NCBI GenBank assembly: GCA_041906305.1
Contig: JAYRJL010000001.1
Location: 186,001 to 250,000 of the forward strand
Reading direction: 5' to 3'
DNA length: 64,000 nt
Origin: SHVZ01 sp041906305
Lineage (GTDB): Bacteria > Pseudomonadota > Alphaproteobacteria > SHVZ01
Positions 39,039-47,172 of the stretch are shown piece after piece. Each line of letters starts with the position of its first letter. Positions within the stretch are counted from its first letter, which is position 1. The notes below the pieces were generated by a model. It was not told where the DNA came from. It ran no database searches and saw nothing but the letters and a program-made list of their open reading frames with translations. The translations under genes and the position numbers were made by a program.

Positions 39039-41849
39039 ATGAGGTCATCCTTGGCAGAGGACAGCGGCGACCAGACGCTGGCAGCGCGGCCCCGGATCAC
39101 GGCCGTGGCGCGTGGCCGCGTGCTTCTCGCCGATGCGGGCGTGGACGCCCGCGAGCAGGCCCGTTTTCTCGAAGACAGCGGCTATAACGTGGAGATCCTG
39201 GCCGAGGACCAGGCGATGGCACGGATCGCCGCCGAGCGGCCGGACCTCGTCGTCGCCCACGATGCGCGCCTGCTGCGCCAGATCCGTGCCGACGAGAAGC
39301 TGCGCGACATGCGCGTGCTGTTGCTTTCCCCGCGAAGCGACGCGGCGGCCAGGCTCGACGGCCTCCGTGCCGGTGCCGACGATTATCTCACTCAGCCGGC
39401 GACCGTAAGCGAGCTGCTCGCACGCATCGAGACGGCGCTGGCGCTGGGCCGGCTCCGCGCCGAAGCCGACCACGAGCTTCGCGAGGAAGCCCGGACGCTC
39501 GAGACGCTCAACCGCGTCGGCGCCGCGGTCGCGGCCGAGCTGGACCTCTCGCGCGCAGTGCAGGTGGTGACCGATGCCGCGACCGAGCTGACCGGTGCCG
39601 CGTTCGGCGCCTTCTTCTACAACGTGATCGACCAGAAGGGTGAGAGCTACATGCTCTACACCCTGTCCGGCGTGCCGCGCGAAGCCTTCTCCAGGTTCCC
39701 GATGCCGCGCAACACCAAGGTGTTCCAGCCGACGTTCGGCGGCGAAGGCGTGGTGCGCTCCGACGACATCACCAAGGATCCGCGCTACGGCGGGAACGCG
39801 CCGCATCGCGGCATGCCGGAGGGTCATCTGCCGGTCTGCAGCTATCTCGCGGTGCCCGTGGTCTCGCGGTCGGGCGAGGTGCTGGGCGGGCTGTTCTTCG
39901 GCCATCCGCGCCCGGCGGTCTTCACCGACCGCGCCGAGCGCCTGGCGAAGGGCATTGCCAGCCAGGCCTCGATCGCGATCGACAACGCGCGCCTCTACCA
40001 GGCCGCACAGACTGAGCTGACGGAGCGCCGGCGGACCGAGGCGGCGCTGCGCGAAGCCGAAGAGCGCCAGCTCAAGCTCAACGAGACGCTGGAGGCGAAG
40101 GTCGCCGAGCGCACCGCCGAGCTCAAGTCGGCGAACGAACGCCTGGTGGCGGAGGCGGCCGAGCGCGAGCGCATGGGCGAGGCGCTGCGCCAGGCGCAGA
40201 AGATGGAGGCGATCGGCCAACTGACCGGCGGCGTCGCGCACGACTTCAACAACCTTCTGACCATCATCCTAGGTAATCTCGAGACCATCCAGCGCCAGCT
40301 GGGCGCCCCTCATTCAAGCCCGGGCGGCGGCGATCGCGCGCGCCTCGAGCGCTCGGTCGAGAACGCGCTCCGCGGTGCCCGGCGGGCGGCCTCGCTGACC
40401 CAGAGCCTGCTCGCCTTCGCGCGCCGCCAGCCGCTGGAGCCGAAGCCGACCGACGTCAACCGCCTGGTGCTGGCGATGTCCGACCTGCTCGCGCGGACGC
40501 TCGGCGAGCACATCCAGGTCAGCCCTGCGCTTGCGGAGGCGCTCTGGCCGGCGAGCGCCGACCCGAACCAGCTGGAGGCAGCGCTGCTCAACCTCGCTGT
40601 CAACGCTCGCGATGCCATGCCGAGCGGCGGCCGCCTCACGATCGAGACCTCGAACGTCCGACTCGACCGGAACTCGGCACCGCTGCAGAGCGACCTCCTG
40701 CCCGGGCACTATGTCGTCGTCGCCGTCACCGACACTGGCGCCGGCATGACGCGCGAGGTGCTGGCGCGCGCCTTCGATCCTTTCTTCACCACCAAGGACG
40801 TCGGCCACGCGACCGGCCTCGGCCTCTCCCAGGTCTACGGCTTCGTCAAGCAGTCGGGCGGCCATGTGAAGATCCAGAGCGACGTCGGCAGGGGAACGAC
40901 GGTCAGGCTCTACCTGCCCCGTAGCGACGCCGCGCCCGAGGGGGCGGAATCGCCGTTGGCCCGGAAGGCACCTGTCACCGCGCACAGCGAGATCATCCTC
41001 GTTGTCGAGGACGACGAGGACGTCCGCGCCTACACCACCGACGTTCTGCGCGAGCTGGGCTATCGCGTGCTTCAGGCGCCGAACGGCCAGCAGGGGCTGG
41101 ATCTCCTGATGCGCGAGCCGGGCGTCCGCCTGCTGTTCTCCGACATCGGCCTGCCCGGCGGCATGAACGGCCGCCGGCTGGCCGAGGAAGCGCGCCGTCG
41201 CCGGCCAGACCTCCGCGTGCTGTTCACCACCGGCTATGCCGCCGACGCGCTGGTCCATGACGGCCGGCTCGATGCCGGCGTCCAGCTGATCACCAAGCCC
41301 TTCACCTATCCCGCCCTTGCTGCCAAGCTGCGCGAGGTGCTGGACGGAGACGCCATGACCAACACCTTCGCTTCATCCGCTTCCCCGTCGGTGCCGCCCG
41401 CGCCGAAACCTCCGGCGACGCCGGCGGAACCGGCCGCATCGGCGAACGCGGCGCCTAAGGCGGGCGAGCCGCCCTGCGTGCTCGTGGTCGAGGACGAGGC
41501 CCTGATCCGCATGGTCACGGTGGACACGCTGGAGACCCTGGGATTCCAGGTGGCCGAGGCCGGATCGGCGACCGAGGCGGTCAACCTGCTGCAGGCGCGG
41601 ACGACGATCGCCGCGGCGCTGATCGACATGGGCCTGCCCGACCGCAAGGGCGACGTCCTGGTCGGCGAGCTCCGCCAGATCAAGCCGGAGCTCGGCGTCA
41701 TCGTCGCCAGCGGGTACTCGGCCGACAACATCAAGAAGCGCGTGGCCGAGGACCGCATCACCAAGCTGCTGCCGAAGCCCTATGACGGCCGCCAGCTCGA
41801 AGCCGCGCTCAAGTCGATCGGCCTCGACGTCCCGGTGCCGATGCCGTAG
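39039..41849 (+). CDS. Hybrid sensor histidine kinase with three receiver-type domains
   Basis: A 936-residue cytoplasmic signalling protein; no membrane segment is seen. In order it has an N-terminal receiver-like domain (about 25-140) and a GAF domain (about 165-325, NRVGAAVAAELDLSRAVQVV and YLAVPVVSRSGEVLGGLFFGH). A coiled coil and HisKA follow, with GGVAHDFNNLLT containing the phospho-His, then HATPase (NLAVNARDAMPSGG, DTGAGM, GLGLSQVYGF). Two C-terminal receivers have Asp in FSDIGLPG and LIDMGLPD. The first receiver has LTQP instead of LTKP and a poorly conserved acceptor site, so it may be a pseudo-receiver. No paired regulator gene is adjacent. The signal is unknown. Confidence 0.9.
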   Translation: MRSSLAEDSGDQTLAARPRITAVARGRVLLADAGVDAREQARFLEDSGYNVEILAEDQAMARIAAERPDLVVAHDARLLRQIRADEKLRDMRVLLLSPRSDAAARLDGLRAGADDYLTQPATVSELLARIETALALGRLRAEADHELREEARTLETLNRVGAAVAAELDLSRAVQVVTDAATELTGAAFGAFFYNVIDQKGESYMLYTLSGVPREAFSRFPMPRNTKVFQPTFGGEGVVRSDDITKDPRYGGNAPHRGMPEGHLPVCSYLAVPVVSRSGEVLGGLFFGHPRPAVFTDRAERLAKGIASQASIAIDNARLYQAAQTELTERRRTEAALREAEERQLKLNETLEAKVAERTAELKSANERLVAEAAERERMGEALRQAQKMEAIGQLTGGVAHDFNNLLTIILGNLETIQRQLGAPHSSPGGGDRARLERSVENALRGARRAASLTQSLLAFARRQPLEPKPTDVNRLVLAMSDLLARTLGEHIQVSPALAEALWPASADPNQLEAALLNLAVNARDAMPSGGRLTIETSNVRLDRNSAPLQSDLLPGHYVVVAVTDTGAGMTREVLARAFDPFFTTKDVGHATGLGLSQVYGFVKQSGGHVKIQSDVGRGTTVRLYLPRSDAAPEGAESPLARKAPVTAHSEIILVVEDDEDVRAYTTDVLRELGYRVLQAPNGQQGLDLLMREPGVRLLFSDIGLPGGMNGRRLAEEARRRRPDLRVLFTTGYAADALVHDGRLDAGVQLITKPFTYPALAAKLREVLDGDAMTNTFASSASPSVPPAPKPPATPAEPAASANAAPKAGEPPCVLVVEDEALIRMVTVDTLETLGFQVAEAGSATEAVNLLQARTTIAAALIDMGLPDRKGDVLVGELRQIKPELGVIVASGYSADNIKKRVAEDRITKLLPKPYDGRQLEAALKSIGLDVPVPMP

Positions 41850-41920
41850 CCGACACGGCGTCGGTTTGGACAGGAGGCCCAGGCTCGGCTAAGACGGCGG
41901 ACCCTTTCTTCGGGCCCGCC

Positions 41921-42541
41921 ATGCAGATCGCCATCCTCACCTTCGACGGCTTCAACGAGATCGATTCCTTCGTCGCCTGCAACATCCTGAACCGGGTGAA
42001 AGGATGGAAGGCGTCGATCGTTGCGCCGACGGACCGTGTCTCCTCGCGGAGCGGTGTCAATGTGGAGGCGCAGCAGCCGCTGGAGTTCGCCGCCGCCGCG
42101 GATGCCGTGATCGTCGGCAGCGGGTCGAAGACCGATACGATCTCGAAGGATCGCGCGATCCTCGATCGCATCCGGCTCGACCCGAGGCGCCAGCTCATCG
42201 CCTCGCAATGCTCGGGTGCGCTGATCGTGAACGCGCTCGGCCTTCTGGCGACGAAGCGCGTCTGCACCGATCACATGACGAAGCCCCTGTTCGACGGCAC
42301 CGGCATCGAGATCCTCGATCGCGCCTTCCATGCCGACGGCAATCTTGCCTCGGCCGGGGGCTGCCTCGCCGCGCAATACATCGCCGCCTGGATGATGATG
42401 CGGAAGGCGGACGAGAAGACCGCGCGCGACGTGCTCTACCAGGTGGTCCCGGTCGGCGAGAAGGACCTCTATATCGACCGCGCGATCGCGGCCGTGAGGC
42501 CGTTCGTCAGTCCCCCCGCGCTGCAAGGAGCCGCTTCGTGA
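41921..42541 (+). CDS. DJ-1/PfpI family protein
   Basis: A 206-residue ThiJ/PfpI-fold protein. The opening IAILTFDGFNEIDSF carries the conserved early Glu position, and LIASQCSGALIVNALGLL contains the nucleophilic Cys at the elbow. A later ASAGGCLAAQYIAAWMM is also family-like. Members act as glyoxalases, isonitrile hydratases or stress proteins; FDGFNEIDSF fits the isonitrile hydratase-like or cyclohexyl-isocyanide group loosely. Its stop overlaps a thioesterase gene (GTGA), and a VOC gene follows, so three small metabolic enzymes form an operon. Confidence 0.85.
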   Translation: MQIAILTFDGFNEIDSFVACNILNRVKGWKASIVAPTDRVSSRSGVNVEAQQPLEFAAAADAVIVGSGSKTDTISKDRAILDRIRLDPRRQLIASQCSGALIVNALGLLATKRVCTDHMTKPLFDGTGIEILDRAFHADGNLASAGGCLAAQYIAAWMMMRKADEKTARDVLYQVVPVGEKDLYIDRAIAAVRPFVSPPALQGAAS

Positions 42542-42936
42542 CGCCTCTCGACAAGCTCAGGTCGATCGACCTGCCGTTCGCCAAGCATATCGGCCTTGTC
42601 TTCACCGAAGCGCAGCCCGAGAAGGTGGTGGCGCGGATGAAGGTCACGAAGGAGCTCTGCAACGGGCGCGGCGTGCTGCACGGGGGTGCGGCGATGTCGC
42701 TCGCCGACACGGTCGGTGCGGCCGGCGCGATCGTCAACCTGGCGCCCGATGCAAAGGGCACGACGACGCTCGAGAGCAAGACCAACTTCGTGTCTCCTGC
42801 GCAGGAGGGAACCGAGGTGGTCGCGATCTCGACCCCGGTCCATCGCGGCCGCCGCACGCAGGTCTGGCAGACGCGGATCGAGACCGAGGACGGCAAGCTC
42901 GTCGCGCTCGTGACCCAGACCCAGATGACACTGTGA
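42538..42936 (+). CDS. PaaI-type hotdog thioesterase
   Basis: A 132-residue hotdog-fold acyl-CoA thioesterase. The family signature CNGRGVLHGGAAMSLADTVGAAGA includes the HGG turn and the catalytic acidic residue. Later ESKTNFVSPAQEGTEVVA and QVWQTRIETEDGKLVA match the second half of the fold. GTG 42538, with AAGGAG upstream, overlaps the DJ-1 gene stop. Hydrolysis of an aryl- or acyl-CoA is expected, but the substrate is unknown. The GTGA overlap at its end couples it to a VOC protein. Confidence 0.88.
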   Translation: MTPLDKLRSIDLPFAKHIGLVFTEAQPEKVVARMKVTKELCNGRGVLHGGAAMSLADTVGAAGAIVNLAPDAKGTTTLESKTNFVSPAQEGTEVVAISTPVHRGRRTQVWQTRIETEDGKLVALVTQTQMTL

Positions 42937-43385
42937 CGATCCGGAGCCTCTGGGCGATCGGCTCGAAGGTCGCCGATCCGCTCGCCGAGGCGGCGTTCTT
43001 CGAGGCGCTCGGCGCCGAGCGCAAGTCGGTGGACCGTCGCGGCGGGAACGTCGTCGTGTTCATGACGCTGGGCGGCGTCAATTTCCACCTGACCAATCGG
43101 CTGCGTTACGAGACGGACGGTGCGACGCAGGCGGGATGGCCGACCGGCCTCGCGCATTTCGTGCTCGACGTCACCGACATGCAGGATCTCGCCGACAAGG
43201 CGGTGTCGCTGGGCGCGACCCAGGTCCATCCGCGCCTGCACCTGACCGCCGCGCACGGCGAGATGAAAGCGGCGTTCCTCAGGAGCCCCGGCGGCATCCT
43301 GTTCCAGCTCGTGGAGCGGCTTCGCGAGGCGGACGCCGACTACGCCAAGACATACAGCGGCCCGAGCGAGCGCGTGATCGGCTAA
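42933..43385 (+). CDS. VOC (glyoxalase/dioxygenase superfamily) protein
   Basis: A 150-residue vicinal-oxygen-chelate protein made of two babbab units, recognisable in ADPLAEAAFFEALGAERKS, NVVVFMTLGGVNFHLTNRL, LAHFVLDVTDMQDLADKAVSLGA and GGILFQLVERL. Likely metal ligands are the His of NFHL, the His of LAHFVL and a Glu near the C-terminus. It could be a lyase, an isomerase or a dioxygenase. GTG 42933 overlaps the thioesterase stop. The 11-base-stem palindrome at 43393 follows, closing the operon. Confidence 0.82.
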   Translation: MTIRSLWAIGSKVADPLAEAAFFEALGAERKSVDRRGGNVVVFMTLGGVNFHLTNRLRYETDGATQAGWPTGLAHFVLDVTDMQDLADKAVSLGATQVHPRLHLTAAHGEMKAAFLRSPGGILFQLVERLREADADYAKTYSGPSERVIG

Positions 43386-43392
43386 TTCGGAA

Positions 43393-43417
43393 CCCTCCCC
43401 CGCGAAGCGGGGGAGGG
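43393..43417. repeat. GC palindrome between convergent genes (terminator-like)
   Basis: A perfect dyad with an 11-base stem, CCCTCCCCCGC / GCGGGGGAGGG, and a 3-base loop GAA. It sits between the convergent VOC and aspartoacylase-like genes. The same CCCTCCCCC core recurs at 45963 and 46067, so this is a dispersed intergenic palindrome, probably doubling as a bidirectional transcription stop. Confidence 0.75.
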
Positions 43418-43434
43418 GGCACGATACGGCGCGC

Positions 43435-44358
43435 TCAGCGACTTTCGTCGGCGACGGCCAATCCCGCGACGGGCTCGCCCTTCACCACCTGCGGCCGATA
43501 CTTGAGCGAGACGACCCAGCCGTCCACGTCGGCGCGGATCTCCTCCAGCGTCTCGCCCCTGAGGTTCACGACGAGGCCGAGCAGATCGCCCTTCTTCACC
43601 TTCTGTCCCGACTTGGAGCGATGGATGAAGAGCCCGTCGTACTTCGTCGCCAGCGGGTCGAGCTCGACGTTGTTGCCGCCGACGATGCGTTGCGCGGCTT
43701 TCGTCGTGCGCGCGACGAGAGGTCTTTCCAGCATGCCGAGCTCGTCGAGCACGCGAAGCACGCCGTCGGAGAAGGCGATCGCGTTGTCGAGGCCGGTCGG
43801 CCCGGCGCCGGGTGCCTCGGTGTAGATCGCGGCGTCGGCGCCGTTGAGCGTGCGGCCGGGCGGCCGGATGGGATGACGCCAGATGAAATCGGCGCCGAAC
43901 GCCTTCGCCGCACGCTCCGAGAGGCCCTTCCTGTCGCGGCCGTCGTCGATGTAGCCGATGGTGAACGGGATATCGAGCGTGCGGCCGGAGGTATGCAGGT
44001 CGATCAGCAGGTCGCAGCCGACCAGCACGTCTGACGTCAGCGCGTAGGCGATCTGCTCGGTCGGCGATCCGTCCTTCCGGCCCGGGAAGACACGCGCGAG
44101 GTTGGCGCCGTCGGCCGGCGTCAGCCTCTGGTCGGCGCGATAGGCCTCCTCGTTCACGATCGGGATCACGGTCACCGACCCGGCCTTGAGCCCGAGGTCC
44201 GATCCCGCGATGCGGTGGGCGGCGATCACGCCCTCGGTCTCGTCGCCATGCACGCCGCCGAAGATCACGACGCGGTATCCGGGCTTGCCGCTGTCGAGAA
44301 ACCAGCGGTCGAAGCCGCGTCCCGGAAGCTCGACGCGCGTCTTCTTCCATTCCGCCAT
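43435..44358 (-). CDS. Succinylglutamate desuccinylase/aspartoacylase-family hydrolase (copy 1)
   Basis: A 307-residue zinc-dependent deacylase-like protein. The metal site is GGVHGDETEG (His37, Glu40) and LLIDLHTSG (third ligand His). DGANLARVFPG binds the substrate carboxylate, and the C-terminal half contains a biotinyl-like beta domain (IHRSKSGQKVKKGDLLG). ATG 44358 is chosen because an upstream ATG at 44454 adds 32 residues without family features and would overlap the divergent RidA promoter region. Family members cleave N-acyl amino acids or amides. A paralog with the same motifs lies at 46099. Confidence 0.85.
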   Translation of the reverse strand: MAEWKKTRVELPGRGFDRWFLDSGKPGYRVVIFGGVHGDETEGVIAAHRIAGSDLGLKAGSVTVIPIVNEEAYRADQRLTPADGANLARVFPGRKDGSPTEQIAYALTSDVLVGCDLLIDLHTSGRTLDIPFTIGYIDDGRDRKGLSERAAKAFGADFIWRHPIRPPGRTLNGADAAIYTEAPGAGPTGLDNAIAFSDGVLRVLDELGMLERPLVARTTKAAQRIVGGNNVELDPLATKYDGLFIHRSKSGQKVKKGDLLGLVVNLRGETLEEIRADVDGWVVSLKYRPQVVKGEPVAGLAVADESR

Positions 44359-44443
44359 GACCAATCCCCATTTCGTGCGAACGCCAGCCGGCTTTCGCAT
44401 CTGAGCAGAGTTGGACACACTCCCGCCCAGAAGGAGACCCTCC

Positions 44444-44809
44444 ATGAAATTCATCGATTCCGATACGCAGTTCCCGATCAGCTCCGCCGTGGTTCATTCC
44501 GGCAAGACCTTCGAGGCGGTGGTGACCGGCATTCCCGACGGCGAGTCGAAGCCGGTCCCGGGCGGCGCGGGCGCCGAGATGCGCGAGGCCTTCCGCCAGC
44601 TCGACATCCTGCTCAAGGAGGCAGGGGTCGACCGCAACGCGATCTGCACCGCGCGCCTCTACCTGCACAACGTGATCCACGACGTGCCGGAGGTGAACGT
44701 CGTCTGGAAGGAATACTTCGGCAACCACCCGGTGGTCCGCCGCTGCTATGGCGTGGTGCTGCAGGCCGGCATGCGGGTGGAGGCCGCGTTCACGGCCGAG
44801 ATCCCCTGA
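44444..44809 (+). CDS. RidA/YjgF-type deaminase family protein
   Basis: A 121-residue chorismate-mutase-like trimer-forming protein of the RidA superfamily, which hydrolyses reactive enamines/imines or acts on related intermediates. Seen are FPISSAVVHSGKTFEAVVTG, REAFRQLDILLKEAGVDRNAI, a CTARLYLHNV strand and VEAAFTAEIP at the end, where the last Glu is typical. ATG 44444 follows AAGGAGA. It ends two bases before the enolase-superfamily gene, so both are likely made together. Confidence 0.85.
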   Translation: MKFIDSDTQFPISSAVVHSGKTFEAVVTGIPDGESKPVPGGAGAEMREAFRQLDILLKEAGVDRNAICTARLYLHNVIHDVPEVNVVWKEYFGNHPVVRRCYGVVLQAGMRVEAAFTAEIP

Positions 44810-44811
44810 AG

Positions 44812-45954
44812 ATGAAGATCCGCGAGGTCCGGGCGACGCCGGTCAACGTCGACTATCGCGAGCCCGAGCGCTGGTCGCAGGGCCATCGGCTCGGCGTCAC
44901 CAGCATCGTGGTCGAGATCGAGACGGACAAGGGCATCGTCGGCCTCGGCGAATCCGTGCCGGCGCCGTCGCCCGAGGTGACGCTGGCGGCGATCAGGTCG
45001 GTGACGCCGCTGCTCGTCGGCCGCGATCCGCGGCAGGTGACGCAGCGCTGGCGCGACATCCAGACCGTCGGCGGCTTCGGTGCGTTTCCCTATATGGGGA
45101 ACGCGGCGCTTGCCGGACTCGAGATCGCCTGCTGGGACATCGTCGGCAAGTCGCTCGGCGTGCCGGTGCATGCGCTGCTCGGCGGCAAGGTGCGCGACCA
45201 CATCGAGTTCATGGCCTTCGTGCCCTATCACCCGGATACCAAGCGCATCGAGGCCGAGGCGCGGAAGTACGCGGCCGAAGGCTATCGGACGCTCTACATC
45301 AAGGGCGGCTTCGGCGAGGAGAAGGACATCGCCGCGATGGAGGCGATGAGGATCGGCGGCGGGCCGGGCAAGAAGCTGCGCATCGATCCGAACGAAAACT
45401 GGACGCCCGACGTGGCGCTCCGCATGGTCCATGCGCTCAAGAACTTCGACGTCCAGTACATCGAGCAGCCGACCAAGCTCGACCGTCTGGAGGAACTCGG
45501 TGTGCTCCGCCGCCGCTCGCCGATCCCGATCGCGGCCAACCAGTCGAGCTGGCTCAACCACAACATCCTCGACATCATCCGGATCGGTGCCGCCGACCTG
45601 GTGATGACCGACCCCTGGCAGGCGGGCGGCATCCGTGCCTTCCATCAGGCGGCGAACCTCTGCGAGATTGCCGGCATCCAGGTCGTCTATCACAGCCTGG
45701 CGCCGCTCTCGATCGCGACGCGCGCCGTCATGCAGGTGCTGGCCTCGTCGACCGCCTGCTCCTACGCGCATCAGACCTATCACCAGATGCTGGTCGACGA
45801 CGTGGTCAAGGAGCCGGTGCGCCATCCGGGCGGCATCGAGCCGGTCGACGACAAGCCCGGCATCGGCGCCGAGCTCGACCCGGCGAAGATGAAGGCCGCG
45901 CACGAACGCTACCTGAAGCAGGGCTACCTGAGCGCGTACGAACAGGAGAAGTAG
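44812..45954 (+). CDS. Enolase-superfamily dehydratase-like enzyme (mandelate racemase/MLE type)
   Basis: A 380-residue TIM-barrel enzyme that should abstract a proton alpha to a carboxylate. Mg ligands are Asp192 (IDPNENW), Glu218 (YIEQP) and Asn243 (IAANQSS). Lys164 (YIKGG) and His294 (VVYHS) are likely acid/base groups. Asn as third ligand is known from glucarate dehydratase, and DPN is shared, so an acid-sugar dehydratase-like activity is more likely than racemisation. Start ATG 44812 is two bases after the RidA stop, and RidA often clears enamine products. Exact substrate is unknown. Confidence 0.82.
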   Translation: MKIREVRATPVNVDYREPERWSQGHRLGVTSIVVEIETDKGIVGLGESVPAPSPEVTLAAIRSVTPLLVGRDPRQVTQRWRDIQTVGGFGAFPYMGNAALAGLEIACWDIVGKSLGVPVHALLGGKVRDHIEFMAFVPYHPDTKRIEAEARKYAAEGYRTLYIKGGFGEEKDIAAMEAMRIGGGPGKKLRIDPNENWTPDVALRMVHALKNFDVQYIEQPTKLDRLEELGVLRRRSPIPIAANQSSWLNHNILDIIRIGAADLVMTDPWQAGGIRAFHQAANLCEIAGIQVVYHSLAPLSIATRAVMQVLASSTACSYAHQTYHQMLVDDVVKEPVRHPGGIEPVDDKPGIGAELDPAKMKAAHERYLKQGYLSAYEQEK

Positions 45955-45962
45955 TTCGTATT

Positions 45963-46085
45963 CCCTCCCCCCGCGCGAAGCGTGTGGGGGAGGGTTAGGG
46001 TGGGGGGTGTTAGAGGCAGTCTCGTTTCTGAACGACGGCGCGCGGCATCGCCCCCCCACCCTAACCCTCCCCCACTTCGGGGGAG
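45963..46085. repeat. Large inverted-repeat element between convergent genes
   Basis: The 144-base gap holds three nested dyads. One is a 32-base CCCTCCCCC-type palindrome at 45963-45994 with loop GAAG. Another is a perfect 22-base inverted repeat, arms 45986-46007 and 46052-46073, with 44 bases between. The third is a CTCCCCC/GGGGGAG hairpin at 46067-46085. The core matches the palindrome at 43393. It may stop transcription from both the enolase-superfamily and aspartoacylase-like genes. Confidence 0.8.
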
Positions 46086-46098
46086 AGAATACGAGTCA

Positions 46099-47031
46099 TC
46101 AGGCCTTCGTATCGTCGACCGCGACGCCGACGACGGAATCGCCGGACTTCACGTGCGGGCGGCGCTGCGAGACCACGACCCAGCCGTCGGAGGGCGCGTG
46201 CAGCTCCTGCAGGACCTTGCCGGTGATGTCGATGATCTGGGCCAGGAGCTGCCCCTTCGTGACCCGCTCGGCCTCCCGCACCTTCGGGATATAGATGCCG
46301 GCGTGCTTCGCGTTCAGCAGGTCGTTGTCGACGTCGCCGCCGCTGACGATGCGGCGCGCGGGCTTGGTCGCCGGCGGCGGCGCGGCGGACCTGTCGATCA
46401 TGCCGAGATCGGCCAGCACGCGCAGCACGCCGTCGTAATAGCGGTCGGTGAACTCGATGCTGGTAGGGCCTGGAAGCGGCGCCTCGGTGTAGATCGCGGC
46501 ATCCACGTCGCTGAGCGTGCGACCGGCGACGCGAGCCTCGTGGCGCCAGATGAAGTCGGCGCCGAAGGCCTTGCAGGCGCGCGCCCCCAATCCCTTCTTG
46601 TCGCGGCCGTCGTCGATGTACCCGACGAGGTAGGGGATGTCGTAGATCTGGCCTGCGGTGTGCAGGTCGATCAGCAGGTCGACGCCATTGAGCACCTGCT
46701 GCTGAAGCGCGTAGGCGAGGCGCTGGGTCGGCTTGCCGTTCGGATCGCCGGGGAAGACGCGGGCGAGGTTGCCGTCGTCGAGAGGGCTGAACCGCGAGTC
46801 GGCGTGATAGGCGGCCTCGTGCACGACCGGCACGACCTCGAGGATGCCGGACAGCAGCTTGAGGTCCGCATTGTTGCAGAGCCGGTTGGCGGCAAGGATG
46901 CCCTCGATCTCGTCGCCATGGGTGCCGCCGAAGACGACGACGCGGAGACCCGGCTTGCCGCTGTCGAGCGTGCAACGGTCGAAGCCCTGGTTCTCGGGCA
47001 GGGCGATGCGCTTTCGGGTCCAGGCGGGCAT
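46099..47031 (-). CDS. Succinylglutamate desuccinylase/aspartoacylase-family hydrolase (copy 2)
   Basis: A 310-residue paralog of the protein at 43435, with the same architecture and motifs: FGGTHGDEIEG, LLIDLHTAG, DDGNLARVFPG, VGYIDDGRDKKG and ADFIWRHEA. It has the biotinyl-like C-terminal domain. Zn-dependent cleavage of an N-acyl or amide substrate is expected, but specificity may differ, since the N-terminal region and the 200-230 loop diverge. ATG 47031 (MPAWTRKR) follows a spaced AAGG. The two copies flank the RidA and dehydratase genes on the opposite strand, which suggests a local duplication. Confidence 0.85.
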   Translation of the reverse strand: MPAWTRKRIALPENQGFDRCTLDSGKPGLRVVVFGGTHGDEIEGILAANRLCNNADLKLLSGILEVVPVVHEAAYHADSRFSPLDDGNLARVFPGDPNGKPTQRLAYALQQQVLNGVDLLIDLHTAGQIYDIPYLVGYIDDGRDKKGLGARACKAFGADFIWRHEARVAGRTLSDVDAAIYTEAPLPGPTSIEFTDRYYDGVLRVLADLGMIDRSAAPPPATKPARRIVSGGDVDNDLLNAKHAGIYIPKVREAERVTKGQLLAQIIDITGKVLQELHAPSDGWVVVSQRRPHVKSGDSVVGVAVDDTKA

Positions 47032-47172
47032 GGCGACGGTCCTTCAAGGTTCCGGGAGCGGTCTGGAGGATTTAACCGTCGCCCGCCTGCCTCTGCCCTT
47101 CTTTTGTCGACCTTCGCGGAACGGGCTGTATCATCGGGACCGGCCGTCCGTGGGGATGTCCAGGGGAGAGGG

